64,000 nucleotides of DNA from Odiellus spinosus. Its lineage: Eukaryota > Arthropoda > Arachnida > Opiliones > Phalangiidae. Made by a program: the position numbers and the translations under genes. This document shows positions 21,513 through 33,864 of the stretch, in pieces (the first letter of the stretch is position 1; the number at the start of each line of letters is the position of its first letter). The DNA lies in contig OY987230.1 of NCBI GenBank assembly GCA_963920705.1, positions 21,167,320-21,231,319 of the forward strand, written 5' to 3'. The notes beneath the pieces are model-generated. The model did no database searches and was not told the DNA's origin. It saw nothing but the letters and a program-made list of their open reading frames with translations.

Positions 21513-22965
21513 TAAAACCATCAAACTAAAGGGAAAATCTGCTTCTGTTATATGTCCGTTAACTCGAGTTAGGACACAGATAACGTGATTATATATTGCA
21601 GACTTTGGTAATGCTAAAAGTCGCGCGTGAAACAAAAAATCCTGACCTCACACGCAACCTTTCCCTTTTTTTGTTTGTAGCTCTATATTTGAGATTTGTC
21701 CTTCATGTTTAATATCGCCAGGGAAAATATACAAAAATATGGGTGTAACCCAGATGCGAAAAGGGCTACGGTTAATAGATACAAGACTTAATTAATTTTG
21801 CCTAAATTATTATTATTATATAAATCGTCAGCCAAAAAAATGAGATTCCACCATATGTTACCGTATAACATAGATTCAACTAAAAATGAAAATAAATAAC
21901 CATAGAAAAACTGGTTTTTCAATAGGAATTTAAGTTCCTTTCATGGTTGCAACTTATTAACGAATTCTTCTTGTAGAAAGCGAATTAGGCTTACGAGAAA
22001 ATTTTTGGAAACCATTATACTTATTGCCTGGATACGAGTAATTTCGACGCGAGCTACGTCCAATTTTATTTACGACTAATGGTCAGTAATTAGGTAAAAC
22101 GCGTGTTTTAAACGTAAGGTCATTATGGAGATTTCGGCGTAATGTACATTAGGTCTTAGGTTTTCCCGACCAAATTGATTTCTAATATTATAGATATAGG
22201 CGATCTCAAGACTAATTTAAAAATTATTCTCCCTAAGAATAACCAATAAGCGTTTGATCGTAGCGTTTTCAAAGGAAAGATAATTTATATGTCAAATTAA
22301 ATTTAAAGCTTATACCTTTGGACGTTCAGCAATCATCTCTAATTTGGAATGAAAAAGATCTTGAATTCGGTAAAGAAAACTGAAATTAAAATTGAAAAAA
22401 AAAGCGGCAGACAAATTAATAAAAATTAAAGCCTATAATAAAAGAATGATCTACGTCATAAAACCTGAAAATAAACAAAAAAGAAAATTATCGAGTGTTG
22501 GTTAAACGTGAAAATAACGCAATACCAACCTTTTAATCCATGAACGACCTTTATCTTGAAAACTCGATCATTTTGCGCGCGAATCTACGTGTTTAACCGC
22601 GAAAATTAGTTACTTACTCGACCCCGATGTCATAATTATAATGACAAAGAGGTCAAGGGTTAGTAAACCTTAAACATTAATCCTAAAGTATGCAGGCGAA
22701 GGGGGCTAACCGCGACCTGGGTAGTGCCGCCTGGTAAGCTTATCTCTAGGGTGTAGTTAGTAAACTTAATTATTGAAGCCAAAAAAACCTTCCGAGTTCC
22801 CTCAACTTAACGTCAAATTTGACCGCGATTGTTATAGTACTAAAGCTACGAGCAACGTCCACGTTAGGGACGCAACTCGACCTCGGAAGTAAAAAAACCC
22901 GACCAATTTGGGGGTTATTTTTAAGTCCCACGAAGAACTAGAATTAAGCACTTGGAAAAGAAAAT
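21513..22965. other. Intergenic, no gene seen
   Basis: AT-rich to 22620, then more GC-rich. No exon recognised. Confidence 0.4.
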
Positions 22966-23044
22966 GATACCGCTCGCTCAAGTCATTCGTGACCAACGCG
23001 TCGCGACCCTAGTTTGGTCACGAAACCATATCGCGCTCGGTATC
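22966..23044. repeat. Interrupted stem: nested inverted repeats
   Basis: TTCGTGACCAA (22986-22996) pairs with TTGGTCACGAA (23014-23024), and outside it GATACCG (22966-22972) pairs with CGGTATC (23038-23044). The intervening segments have CGCTCG repeats. Could be a cruciform, a structured RNA or an old foldback core. Confidence 0.55.
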
Positions 23045-23059
23045 CTATAATGAGCGGGC

Positions 23060-23340
23060 CTAATTAGGGCAGTCTCCAGGTTTAAGATCTCCCGCGCAAT
23101 CGATTGAACTCAAGCGTTGCGCCCTTTCTCTTGGATCCCCCGCGGCAGTCACCTTGAAACGCAAAGAACATTACACTTTGACCCTAACAAGGAAGCTAGC
23201 CTCCACCGCGTTTTGCCCAAAAATGGCGGCCTCTTCGCCCGCCATTAGTGGACAAACCCCCAAACCACAGTTAAACAGTTTTACACATAACCGAAATAGG
23301 AGTTAACCTATTCGGCAAAAACACCACTGAAGAATCCAGC
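23060..23340 (+). promoter_or_regulatory. GC-rich candidate promoter with YY1-like sites
   Basis: A CpG-containing island in AT-rich DNA. It contains AAAATGGCGGCC (ATG at 23223-23225) and an inverted GGCGGGC/GCCCGCCAT pair a few bases on. AAAATGGCGGC is the YY1-type motif often found just downstream of metazoan start sites (established knowledge). The ATG opens a 27-codon frame (MAASSPAISGQ..) that ends without a good splice donor, so I cannot attach a gene. Confidence 0.35.
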
Positions 23341-24772
23341 GATGGTTGAAAATGATGATGAGAAAGGGCGAGAATGAATATTAAACCTTAAAAAAAATAT
23401 CCTCAAGACTGCCATTCATAAAATAATTAGAGGGAAACCCTACTTAAAAGTAAAAACAGAAAAAGGTGACTCTACAAGTACCTATCACTAATCCCAAGAG
23501 GCTCGTATTAATTTTAATTTTAAGTTACGTTAATTTTTATTTATTGTTAATTTACTGTGAAATTAAAATCTAGGTCTAAGAGCCTCAAAAGTAGGATACA
23601 TTTCGTCGCTGCCGACGTTAATTTTAAGCTAAAGAGTCACCAACAAACCAAATTTGACCTTCAGGTCTAAAACTTTAGCTTACATTACGAAGGTCTGGAA
23701 GTTCTCGTTGCAAGGACATCATAAGATCATCTCCAAAAGACTGCAATCAACCATGATGAGGTAATGTGATAATTATTGAATGAAAGTGGAACTGTAGATT
23801 AATTAGGCACATCTGGATTAGCCGTGGCTTTATGGACTAAGAATCAGGCATCCTGTTTCAAATAAAAAAATAAAAAATAGACGATCTTGAGAATAAAAAT
23901 CCAAGATTGGAAATATTTCTCTTCAAGTTTTTTATTTCATCGGCTGAAGGGTGGAGAAACAGCCCACAGAAACAGCAGAGAGAAAAGGAGAGCGAAATTT
24001 TTTTAGGAACCTTGAGTAATCCATGCTTGAGTCGAGCAGGAGAAGTATGCAAATTCTAAATTTGATTTAAAATCTCGATTCTTCCACGGTTCTTATTATA
24101 GAAAACATTCGCTTACTTTCAATTATTAACAATTTAGCTTAAATAGCTGGATTTGCACCGCCTCTTTCCCACAAATCCAAATCATAATATAATTACAATT
24201 ACGACAAATTAAATAATATTCCGTTACTCCGACAGAATAGCTTAAAATATACTTCCTCGAATACATTTTTATAAAATAAAACTGATCTTAATTAAAGATG
24301 AGAATTGATTTACCTTACACGAATCCTTAAATCCTTCGAAATTACGAATAGCGATAATAACCCATAGAGAAAGCCTGCATTGGAATTTTTAACTAACAAG
24401 AACGGTGGAATAATCTATTTCGACTTATTTACCGTTTCGCGAATCGCGATTAATTTTAAAGGTTACATTCGTAATAAACATTAAAAACAATCGTTGGGCA
24501 CTTAAAATCGCAAAATTGTAACCATTTTTGGACGAGAGGAGCGGAGCTGCGGCCGTTAGGCTTAACACCGTTTTTGAAATCAGTAAAAAAAGGCTTAGCT
24601 TTTGGCCACGGCGCGTGACCCGGAAATGAACCGAGAATGGAAAATGGAAATAACTTTGGATTTTCATGAAAATGAGTTATTTTACAGCAAATTTAAATAC
24701 TGATAATTAATCTATGGAAAATTAATAAGTAATTTTAACGATAAGCCAAAAACCTAGGCAAAATGGTGCCAT
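23341..24772. other. Intergenic, no gene seen
   Basis: No supported exon. Short minus frames at 23858-24052 and 24425-24667 have no recognisable content. Confidence 0.4.
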
Positions 24773-24825
24773 AAGGAAACGCAATCCACTTTCATTTATA
24801 CAATGAAAGTGGATTGCGTTTCCTT
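24773..24825. repeat. Perfect 24-bp stem, 5-nt loop hairpin
   Basis: Left arm 24773-24796 (AAGGAAACGCAATCCACTTT..) is exactly inverted at 24802-24825; the loop is TATAC. No mismatches. Not part of a recognised element, no flanking duplication noted. Confidence 0.9.
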
Positions 24826-27000
24826 AAACAATAAGGATAAGATTTCAGTTGGCCTAAATTAAAAATAGGTCTTCCACATTCTGCTATAAAATAATTGCGC
24901 AAATAAAGCTGTAATTTTAAAATTGAAAATGATATTAAATTAGTAATTATTTACGTTTTTATGATGGAGTGTAGGAATTTTCTAGATCAGTGATGTCCGA
25001 TGAAAATGGCGTCTTGTGACTCTTGTCAGTAATTTGTGCAAATTAAGAGCACGTTGTTTTTCGACCTAGGCTCCTAACTACCGGCTTCTTTCCTAAGCCT
25101 CGGCCAAATCTTAAAAGTTACGTTAAGCCGTTAATCACTAATTACATTGACAATCTTTTACGTTAATTTCATCAAAAATAGCTTTAACATTATTATTATA
25201 TTAATTTTAAACTAACAATACTTAAAAATTATATAGAAAGGTTTACTATAAACGGAGTACAAAATTACGACCCGCTGACATTCGTAACCATGATCGGTCT
25301 GTCTGAATATGAATTCAGCCAATCCGAAGCTTCGGTTCGGGTCACGTGACGAAAGCCATCCAATGAACGAAAAGAAGACAAAAAATATGATTTCTGGAAT
25401 TTTCTTAAGCCTAAGCCTATAGAAAAAAAATAATAAAATCGTTAATAAAATATCTAAATGTTTATTAATATCATAATATGATCTAAAAACACTTAAAAAT
25501 TAGTTTTAAACACAAATACATTCCTCTTAAAGGGTTTTTGGGGACGGGGGAGTAAAATAATAAGCATTTTTGAATAAATTAGATACTGAATTTATGATGG
25601 GGTATAATATATTTATATTCACCGTATAGACGCATGCGAGGTAGTGTTTCTCGATACTGTTATCGTAGATTCGGGCAATGTCTTTCCATATATATTTTTA
25701 CCGGTAATAGCTAATAACACATTGTTTTTGGTTTTAATGGGTGGACTATGGAATGTGTTGAATTCTTATCTTATTTTTTTGTTGCATAAAGGCTCAATAG
25801 TTTGCTAGAGTCAGTTTCTCGCTATCTCACAAAGCAATGGTAACGTACATTTTGCCTGGGAAAATGAAGCGACATTTAACGCTTAACGAGTAAATTAAAG
25901 TTTACCAGGGGTATTTGTTTTAACAAAGTTAAAAACTATTATCGTATTTAAAAAAAAAAATACGAGAATTATGGAAAAAGAGCTCCATTTCTTTGCATAA
26001 AGATTCGATAAAGGCTGTTACCCTAATTCATTTTATATAGAATAAACTGATTATCAATAAATTTGAACGAAACTACGCACTATTTCGTAACAATTACACA
26101 AGATAAACTTAAAGAAAAAACCATAAAAGCTTACTTGATAAGCGTCAACACGTTTTTTTTGGTTTTTTTTCTTCAAAAACTGGGATTTACGAATATGTTC
26201 CCGATATATTCACAAATCTTTTTTGGTATTTAATTAAATATTTGAGTTTTTTATTTTACGTTAACTTGTTTTTCAGTTGTTTCTACTCAGAATTCACTAT
26301 GTCATGATTAATATACAATTAATATAAGATATATATTATGGTATTTATCGCAAATGGCGGTCATTGAATCAATTGAGGGGTTGGAACTTTTCGATAAAGA
26401 TTCGACTAGACTATTTCAAAGAGTTATTTGTTTCGATTACTTTTTTTACGAGTTGTTTCATAAATCTTAATTCAATTTTAAATATCAAGTTTTCTTTCCA
26501 ATAATTACAATTTTGTGGTCGAAGAATCTCATTATTTAATAATTTGGAACATATGTTCGTCATTTAAATATTAATTTATTTTATTTAATTTTAAATTAAT
26601 TTCGCGGGAAATATTTTAAATATCTTCCATCAATGGTTGATAATGATTTTATTCGTATTTTGACAAACTGATATTTTAGAATATCTTGTTGCGAGTAAAT
26701 AGAGTTTGAGCTAAAACATAAGAAAAAATTTCACGAAATAAAAACCTTTAAGTTATTTTTATTAAATATTGTAAGTTTGTAAACTTTGCGTTGTTTTTTG
26801 TTTAAATTAGTGTTGGCCAATTTCATAATGTATTTGATACCGATATCAAGGTTTAACTGATATTGATATGCCAAAAATTAATAAATTAACTAATTTTTTT
26901 TGAATTACTAACCAAATTTCGGGTTTCGATAGATTTTACAAACGCACCCACCCGTGAAAAAAATGCTAATAATAATAATAATTATTTTTCTAAACGTAGC
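24826..27000. other. Intergenic, no gene seen
   Basis: Strongly AT-rich; no exon, RNA gene or clear transposon seen. Confidence 0.4.
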
Positions 27001-27006
27001 AAGCAA

Positions 27007-27100
27007 CCACGGAGGCATAGTCTATCTAGGGTCATGGGTGGGATTTTGAACCCACAACCTTACACCTCAGCAGCTCTATGATTTGAGCTACTGAGGTGTT
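27007..27100 (-). mobile_element. tRNA-derived SINE fragment, copy 1
   Basis: The minus strand reads TAGCTCAAATCATAGAGC (D-arm/A-box-like) followed ~25 nt later by GTGGGTTCAAAATCCCAC (perfect T-arm with a B-box-like core), then CATGACCC. The acceptor halves do not pair, so it is not a functional tRNA. A second, shorter relative with TTCGAATTCCACC and TTGACCC lies at 61320-61390. Confidence 0.7.
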
Positions 27101-27117
27101 GGAATACTTCGAGCAGT

Positions 27118-27300
27118 TAAATTAAGCTTAAGGAGTAGTTAAATTAGGTTTAAGTAGTTCATTTAGGGTTAATGAGGAGTTAAATTATGCTTAAGGAATT
27201 AAATTAGGCTTAAGGAGTAGAAAATTAGGCTTAAGGAGTAGAAAATTAGGCTTAAAGAGTAGAAAATTAGGCTTAAGGAGTAGAAAATTTGGCTTAAGGA
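27118..27300. repeat. 21-bp TTAGGCTTAAGGAGTAGAAAA tandem repeat
   Basis: About 8 imperfect units, most regular at 27200-27300. The core word TTAGGCTTAA also builds small arrays inside AF10 introns at 29342-29465 and 29990-30140. Confidence 0.8.
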
Positions 27301-28049
27301 ATATAGTTTTTTATAAGTGTTAAAATAAATTAGGCTTAACAAGTTTTACAATAAAAGTAAGTATGGATTGTTTAGAGAAACGTATATATCGGTAAAACCA
27401 TGATATCGGTAACAAGTTGAAATCGTGTAAATAAAAAATTATGATACGTTAATAACATTATACTGTTATAGTAATAAAAATAAAAAGTGGTGTATTATAC
27501 ATAAAAACAGTTTTTAAAACTTTGAAAGACGAAAACAAAAATGATATTTGTTTTTTTTACGAAATGAAACTAAATTTTCGAGGGTTTATTCTACCTTTTT
27601 TTTATATTTTTTTGGTCCAGCCGATACGAACCGCGACATTCGTACATCAATTTCCAAAACGTTCATCACTTGGTCCGGATTTAACACTATTTGTGAATCT
27701 TCAATGTACACGAATTAAAAATTTTAGAAATTATTCCAAAACTAACTAACGAACGTGTAAGTTTTCAATCCATTCATATTAGTTTTTGATTTGGCGAGCG
27801 ACGTTATAATTATTTTCCATCGCGCTACCGAATGATAAAAGTTTTCTTCGTAAATCAAACAAGTTTAAAAACCAACGTTGCAATTTCACCGTTTAATAAA
27901 AGTTTTTAAGCGAAAAGTTAACGTTGGTATTTTTTTGTACAAATGTTTTTTTTTTTTTTTCATTTCGATGGAAAAACGATTAAAAACCAAAGAAGCTAAC
28001 GTTTTTTGCGACCCAAACGTGTAAGTTTGAGTCGCAATGTCTTTGAGGG
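27301..28049. other. 3' flank of AF10, probable 3' UTR
   Basis: Downstream of the AF10 stop on the minus strand. Poly-A signal words (TTTATT on plus) occur, for example near 27586. The plus frame at 27522-27749 is antisense here and not called. Confidence 0.4.
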
Positions 28050-31000
28050 TCATCTTTCTTCAGAAACTCTTTCCGCTGGGCTGTTGCGAGATGGTGGCGC
28101 AGAAGGGGGAGTGGGAGCCATAGAAACTGGCATAGCGTTCCCGCAAAGAGGGTTTATCGAAGAAGTTGGACTTGGGGTACTATAAGGTGGAGATATTGTT
28201 TGATATCCCGTTAAGGTAGCCTTAATAATACGCAAAACACATTAGATAGAATCAAACAGAGGACAGAATAGAGCCACCTAAGGTTATATATCATTATTAA
28301 CTTACTTGTAGTCTTTGAGAAGCAATGGTTTCGGCAGTGCTTAGATTAGAATAACCCACAGGTTGACCGCTGGAGTTTGATAAAAGAGAAGGGTTTGCCA
28401 CCAGATCCAAAGTAGACGTAACATTGGCTCCTAAATAACCTTGCGGTTGTCCAATCATGACAGAGGAAGGGTTAGCGTTGGCCATGAAAGAACCTTGACC
28501 CTGTTAAGTTAAAAACTCTGGTAAATTAGATGTCAGAGCTCCCATCAATATACAAAAAATATAATAGGGAAAAAGAGACTTCCCTAACTTAAATTCGAGA
28601 AGGGACCCAAGATATTTTACTTACAAAAATTCTAATTTATCTAGACTTACTTGATGCAAACCCGGTCTGGAAGCTACCATTCCTTGATGAGAAGGACTCG
28701 CACCCGCTAAATGATTAGGAATAGGACTAGGTGTTGTCGGAAGACCATTGGAATTCAAACCGGGACTAATACCGGGTCCAGGGCTTTTTACGTAATTCGA
28801 ATCCTGACGTTCAAATAAAACTCATTGAAGAGATTATTAAATATAAATTGAGAAACTTACAACTTGCGGACTATGAGAGACGCCATTTTCAATCGGAATT
28901 CCAAAATTAACGAGCCGTGGAGTACGAGAACCATCAGGAGATGTTCCCGAAGAAGGAGTGTGATGACTTTGATGATTGTGATAATTATTTCCGGTGCTTG
29001 GTAAAGCTAAACGAGCGTTGACGGCTAAAAGATGATCGCGTCTAGCGGCTAAGTTATTAACATGCTCTTCTAATTTTTGGTTCTCCGTTTGAAGTTGATG
29101 TAAACAAGAAAGTAACGCGGCAACTGGAAGTGATAATAATAATAAAAAATTTACAATTTAGAAAATTTGATCAAGAATAGTTTAGTTTATTTACTATCGA
29201 AATGTTGCGATTGATCCATCAAAAATTGAGACCCTTGTTCCCATTGACGTTCCAAAAGTTGTTCCAAAGTTTGCGGAAAAGGTGGAGGACTAAAAATTAT
29301 TGAAAATTAAGATAATCAAATTAAAAAATAATTAGCAGTTAGAACAAAGCTTATGGATTTTTTTAAATTAAGCTTAACAAGTTTTAAAATAAATTAGTCT
29401 TAACAAGTGTTAAAATTAATTAGGCTTAACAAGTGTTAAAATTAATTAGGCTTAACAAGTTTTACTTAATAAATAATTTGACTTACGCGGAACTATCAGC
29501 AACTTTTCCGGTCAGTGATCGACTTGGGCTAAAATTTGAAGGTTTAGGAACAGGAACTAGATTAGAAGGCAGGCAATTCATCATAGAAGTCCCAAGGTTC
29601 GAATCTTTTACAGGACTACTTCCTATTCATTTAAAAAAAAACAGACATGAAATTAGTACGATGATTATAGTTTTGCCGATATTCATTTCATTAAAAAGAC
29701 AAAAACCAACCCGTACTGGAAAAGCTTTCGTTCATCATACTATTCATTTCACTGGGAGTTTGAGGTTGATGTAAAAGCCCCGTTGGTGACATAAAACCAT
29801 TTACGGAAACGCTGGGTTGATTCAGAGCCGCCGCTGTGACAGCCGCAGCTGTGGCCACTGATCTAGAACGCAGCGTACGAAACAAAGTAAATGTAAACTA
29901 CGAGACATTGCAAAAAAACTTCTATAGTTGTTAGTACACTAAATTACTTCCGCATTAGACATGTTTTAAATTAAGCTTGATTAGTTTTCAAATTAAAATA
30001 GGCTTAACAAGTTTTTTGGCTAAGGAGTTTTAAATTAGGCTTAAGGAATATTTACAAGTATTTTAAAATAAATTAGGCTTAATTTTGTAAATAAATTAGG
30101 CTTAAAATGTTTCAAAATAAATTAGGGTTCACAAGTTTCAAAATAAATTAACACTGTTAAACTAAATTACTCCCGCATGAGACTTAGCAATATTAGAGTA
30201 TTAATATTTTTATCGCACTCTAAAGATGATAAACGCAATAAGAGTTATTAAACTTAAAAGTGTAAAATAAATAAGAATGGTAATGTACGCCCTAATCATT
30301 CTTGAAATATTAACTCACCGATAATATGTATGATCAGTTTCGGAAGCCATAAATGTACCACTAATACCGCTATTCCTAATTTTCAAATAAAGTTTTCGAG
30401 TAAATAATAAAAACAAATATTTCAAATTATAAAAACAAATTTAAAACGCAAATTAATTAATTAGTTAAACTATGTAATTTAAGTTTCAAGAAATTAAATT
30501 AAAAACAATCAAGATGAAATAATATTTAAGGGAGAATGAAGTCTGATGTTTCTTAATTTATTTTGTAAAGTTATTTCATTAAAAACATTTACGAGTTGAA
30601 GGTTTTTACTCAACACAGTATAATTTAAACGTCACTGGCACCATCTATTTACAAGCAAATGGGGAGAGATTCACGAGGCACGGGTTCCTTTAAAGGGAGT
30701 TTAAGTTCAGACTAAAGGTACAGCTTAACATTCCCGCCGTTACATGTAACAAATGTACCGTAAAACTGGAACAAGTTATGTCAAAAAACAAGACATGAAG
30801 AACATTAGGAAGACGATTTTTCGTTTAGTTTTATATTCTCTTTAATTAGACTTATTTCAATGCGGTTAGACTTCATTCTCCCTTTAAACGCTAGTTTAAT
30901 CAAATCATATCATAAAATTTTGAAATAATATTTAGAAACAGGTTTACTTTTTATAGAAACGACAGTAGACCTGCTCGCCAATTAAGTTTAAATTTGTAAG

Positions 31001-33864
31001 TTGAACTACGTGATTGAGATTAAAATTTTCAAGGCATAAATTTTAATTTAAAATAGCAGTAATATTTTTTATTTATATTGAATTAATTTAATTGGCGAAG
31101 AAATAAAACTAGTTGTAGATAAAAAAAACCTAATCAATTCCATATATTTATTAAAATAGATATCAAATTTTTATTATTTATATTGCATGAAAAGTTAAAT
31201 TGGAGTCGCAATTCAAATATTGGCCATCCCGAATTAAAAATGAAATGAATTATAAAAAGATTAACTTACAAAACGTTATTAGGAGGTGCGGTTGCTGATA
31301 ACTTGACCTTATGTCTCTTTTTCTTGGCCCCAATTTGTAATTTTGGCATTTGATCAGCTGCTTCCTTTTCTATCTTTAATTTTGACCTTTCAAAATTAAA
31401 ATGACAAAATAATCATGAAAAGTTTCAAGTTTTTGTAAACTTTAAAGGGATGATGAAGAGGAGTAACTCCGTTTTCAAAGCCTAACTCAATTTTAAATAA
31501 TTTGAGCCCACTCTTAACTCTTAATCAATTAAAAATATCATATTACTCTTTTTCATTAAAGTTTTAAATAGATAAATGACAAAATTTTACCTGTTTCCGG
31601 TAGTTTTACGATGTTTTTTCCTTTCAATTTTATCATTTGGTAATGATTTTGGCCTTTTAATCGGCACAACAGTAGCCGTAGAGGGTGAAGACTCCGTTGT
31701 ATTTTCTTTACCCGTCCCATTGACAATTGTTTCGTACATGGCGCAAAAGGAAGGCATGGGAGTAGCGGCGCCTCCAATCGCGGCCACTGTTGAATCCGAA
31801 ATGGGCGCCATCACGGGTGTAGCGGATAATGACGAAGAAGAAGAAGGAGAAGACGCGGAAGAAGAAACCGGAGACTGCGATCCGGGGTTAATGGCTGAAC
31901 CTTCGTTATTGTTTATCGTGGGATTATTTCGAACGTTAAGTTCCAAAGAAGATTTCTTCCTCTTTTGACGTTTATTTTCAGCCGCAAAAACTGGACTGCC
32001 ACTTTGAGTTATTACAGTTTCCGTAAAATTAGCCGTAGTAAATTTTCCAGCTACCGAATCATTTCCGTCATTTTTCAAACAATTACTCGCGACTAATTCC
32101 GTGGTATTGCTTCCGCTATTACTTTCTCCTGCCACCGCGATTGAAGCTACCGTTTCTGTTGAAAGGTTCGAAGATCGACCGCCGTTATTCGAAGAAACTC
32201 CGCCAATTCCACTTAATTGAGGAATTAAACTAGAAGCGCTTCCCGCGGAAGACGACGTCGAGGAATGATGAGGAACTTTGCCTTTCTTTTCCGCTCTAGT
32301 TCGGCTTCTTTCTTTCGTTTCTGGTTTACCCATGGCCGCTTTTTCCGGACTAGGTTCGGGAGTAGCGTTATCCGCCGGAATAGGTTTGAAAGCTGGAATA
32401 GCTTTGATATTCCCGTCTTTCTTCTGCAAATAGTTTAAGAACTAAGTCTTGGCAATGTTCTGAATAAGAAATAAGCTATGACGAGGTTCTGAATAAGGCC
32501 TAAACCTTGGCGTAGTCCTGAATAAGAACCAAGCCACGGCGAGGTTCTGAATTAGAACAAGGTTGTTGAGTTTCTAATTAAAACTTACGTTTAACTTCAT
32601 ACTGACTAATTTTTGATAATGATACTGACAATATCCGCAATACTTGACGTTATCAGTGTAGTGACCGGCTTCTTCGCATAAAAGTCCAGCCGCTTGCGCA
32701 CTTTATAAATATATTAAAGTTTTATTAAATAATAAAGGGAGAGAAAAAAATGGAAATCCAGCAAATAACTTACGACAGATCAGTTTCCCTTCATACAATA
32801 GGTTAAATAACCAAAACTTACCATGTAACGTGAAAATATTGCTTGCAGCCACTTTTATTGCACTGCATACAAGCCCCAACAACCGCTTTACTATCAGTTC
32901 CTTGTTCCTCGCATAAATAACAATTCTAAAACCAAATTAATAGCATTATCTTAAAGCATTTGAACTTAAAAAAACAATAAATTCAAAACTCACTTTGTTG
33001 AATCTATCTTGAGGAATCAACTGCAATATAATTGGCTCCATTGTGGTAACATTTCCAAAGCGAACTTCCGGAATATACAGAGCGCATACCACATGGGCCC
33101 AACCTTAGTTTCATTGAGGAAAACTTAGTTTTTGTCAACAAGATTTTAACCGCGATTAAAATTTAAATATCATTTATCATCTTACCTCCGTTATCAGTAC
33201 GTTTCAAAGCTCCGTCTTTAGAGGGGCACAGTTCGCACCTCTGTATCACCGATAAGAGAAAAGAGGCAAATTATACTATTAAAACAAGGCCTAATAAAAA
33301 ACAAGTATGTAGTGATGTGAAAAAAAGAAACAAAAAATGAAACAATGTGTAGGAAGAAAAGAATGAATTTACTCGGAAAAGTTGATAAAAGGGAAGAGTA
33401 ACATCGTTAAATGTTTATAGTCACGCAAAACGGCAAAAGTAGGCCTAACACGAATCAGGGAAAAATAAGAGATGAATACTTTACTTTTGATTTTAACGAC
33501 ATGGCACGTTTTACTCTAGGTGATGTTTGTCTTCCCTTTAAACTGGTGGGTTATTTTTAAAAGCGTTAACGAAATGGGAAAATGATAAAAACGATTCTCA
33601 CCACTCTAGCTGACCTCGCTTGAGACTCGCACTTTCGACAAAACCAAGGTCCAGTCGGAACTTGAACTATACCATAACACGCTGTGGTAGGAGACGATAA
33701 AGATTAGGAAGAGAGGACTTACGAAGACGTTAAGGTATAAATAAACGAGGTATACCTTGGTGAACCGCTACGTTACAGCCTTGCCCGTCACAATAAACGA
33801 GTGGATTTTCAGCCCAACCCCTCTCATCTGAACACACGCAGCAACCTCCAACCATCTCCTTCAT
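28050..33864 (-). CDS. MLLT10: AF10/MLLT10-type PHD-finger protein (complete, 16 exons)
   Basis: Exons (minus, 5' to 3'): 33864-33756, 33681-33602, 33240-33186, 33103-32994, 32925-32822, 32700-32589, 32423-31591, 31386-31270, 30375-30319, 29862-29711, 29622-29487, 29289-29195, 29123-28861, 28803-28651, 28500-28306, 28220-28050. All phases join; total 2742 nt, 913 residues (human AF10 is ~1070). The start, MKEMVGGCCVCSDERGWAEN, is the conserved family start. Residues ~8-55 are PHD1; ~64-185 the zinc knuckle plus extended PHD2 (RCELCPSKDGALKRTDNGG, GWAHVVCALYIPEV, CGYCQYHYQKL). In vertebrates this PZP module reads unmodified H3K27. Exon 7 is a long Ser/Thr-rich linker with basic NLS-like patches (KRQKRKK, KKKRHK). 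Residues ~630-697 are the octapeptide motif-leucine zipper (LEQLLERQWEQGSQFLMDQ, then a CLHQLQTENQKLEEH zipper), the DOT1L-binding part of AF10/AF17. The tail is Pro/Ser-rich. The donor of exon 10 (GTTGGT) is weak. Could be called AF17/MLLT6 equally, since invertebrates have one gene for both. Nuclear by homology. Confidence 0.95.
29342..29465. repeat. Small TTAGGCTTAACAAG tandem array in an AF10 intron
   Basis: About four ~27-bp imperfect units (TTAAAATTAATTAGGCTTAACAAG type) in the intron between exons 12 and 11. Confidence 0.75.
29960..30165. repeat. Second TTAGGCTTAACAAG array in an AF10 intron
   Basis: Imperfect ~30-bp units with AAATTAGGCTTAA / AAATAAATTAGGGTT cores in the intron between exons 10 and 9. 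Confidence 0.7.
30526..30887. mobile_element. TTAA MITE in the largest AF10 intron
   Basis: Element ~30530-30883, flanked by TTAA. Ends GGGAGAATGAAGTCTGA and AGACTTCATTCTCCCT. It accounts for about 40% of the 894-nt intron between exons 9 and 8. A lone AGGGATGATGAAGAGG end sits at ~31446 in the next intron. Confidence 0.85.
32447..32580. repeat. ~35-bp imperfect tandem repeat in an AF10 intron
   Basis: Four diverged units containing GAGGTTCTGAATAAG and CCAAGCCACGGCG variants, between exons 7 and 6. Confidence 0.65.

Noticed and set aside
27007-27100. Functional tRNA gene
   Set aside because: T-arm and D-arm look right but the acceptor stem does not pair; SINE-like instead.
27118-27300. Nematode-type telomere repeat (TTAGGC)
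   Set aside because: The word is embedded in a 21-bp unit and never occurs as a pure hexamer array.
31576-31968. 130-residue plus frame with a Glu-rich stretch
   Set aside because: Antisense of AF10 exon 7, which is supported by splicing and homology on the minus strand.
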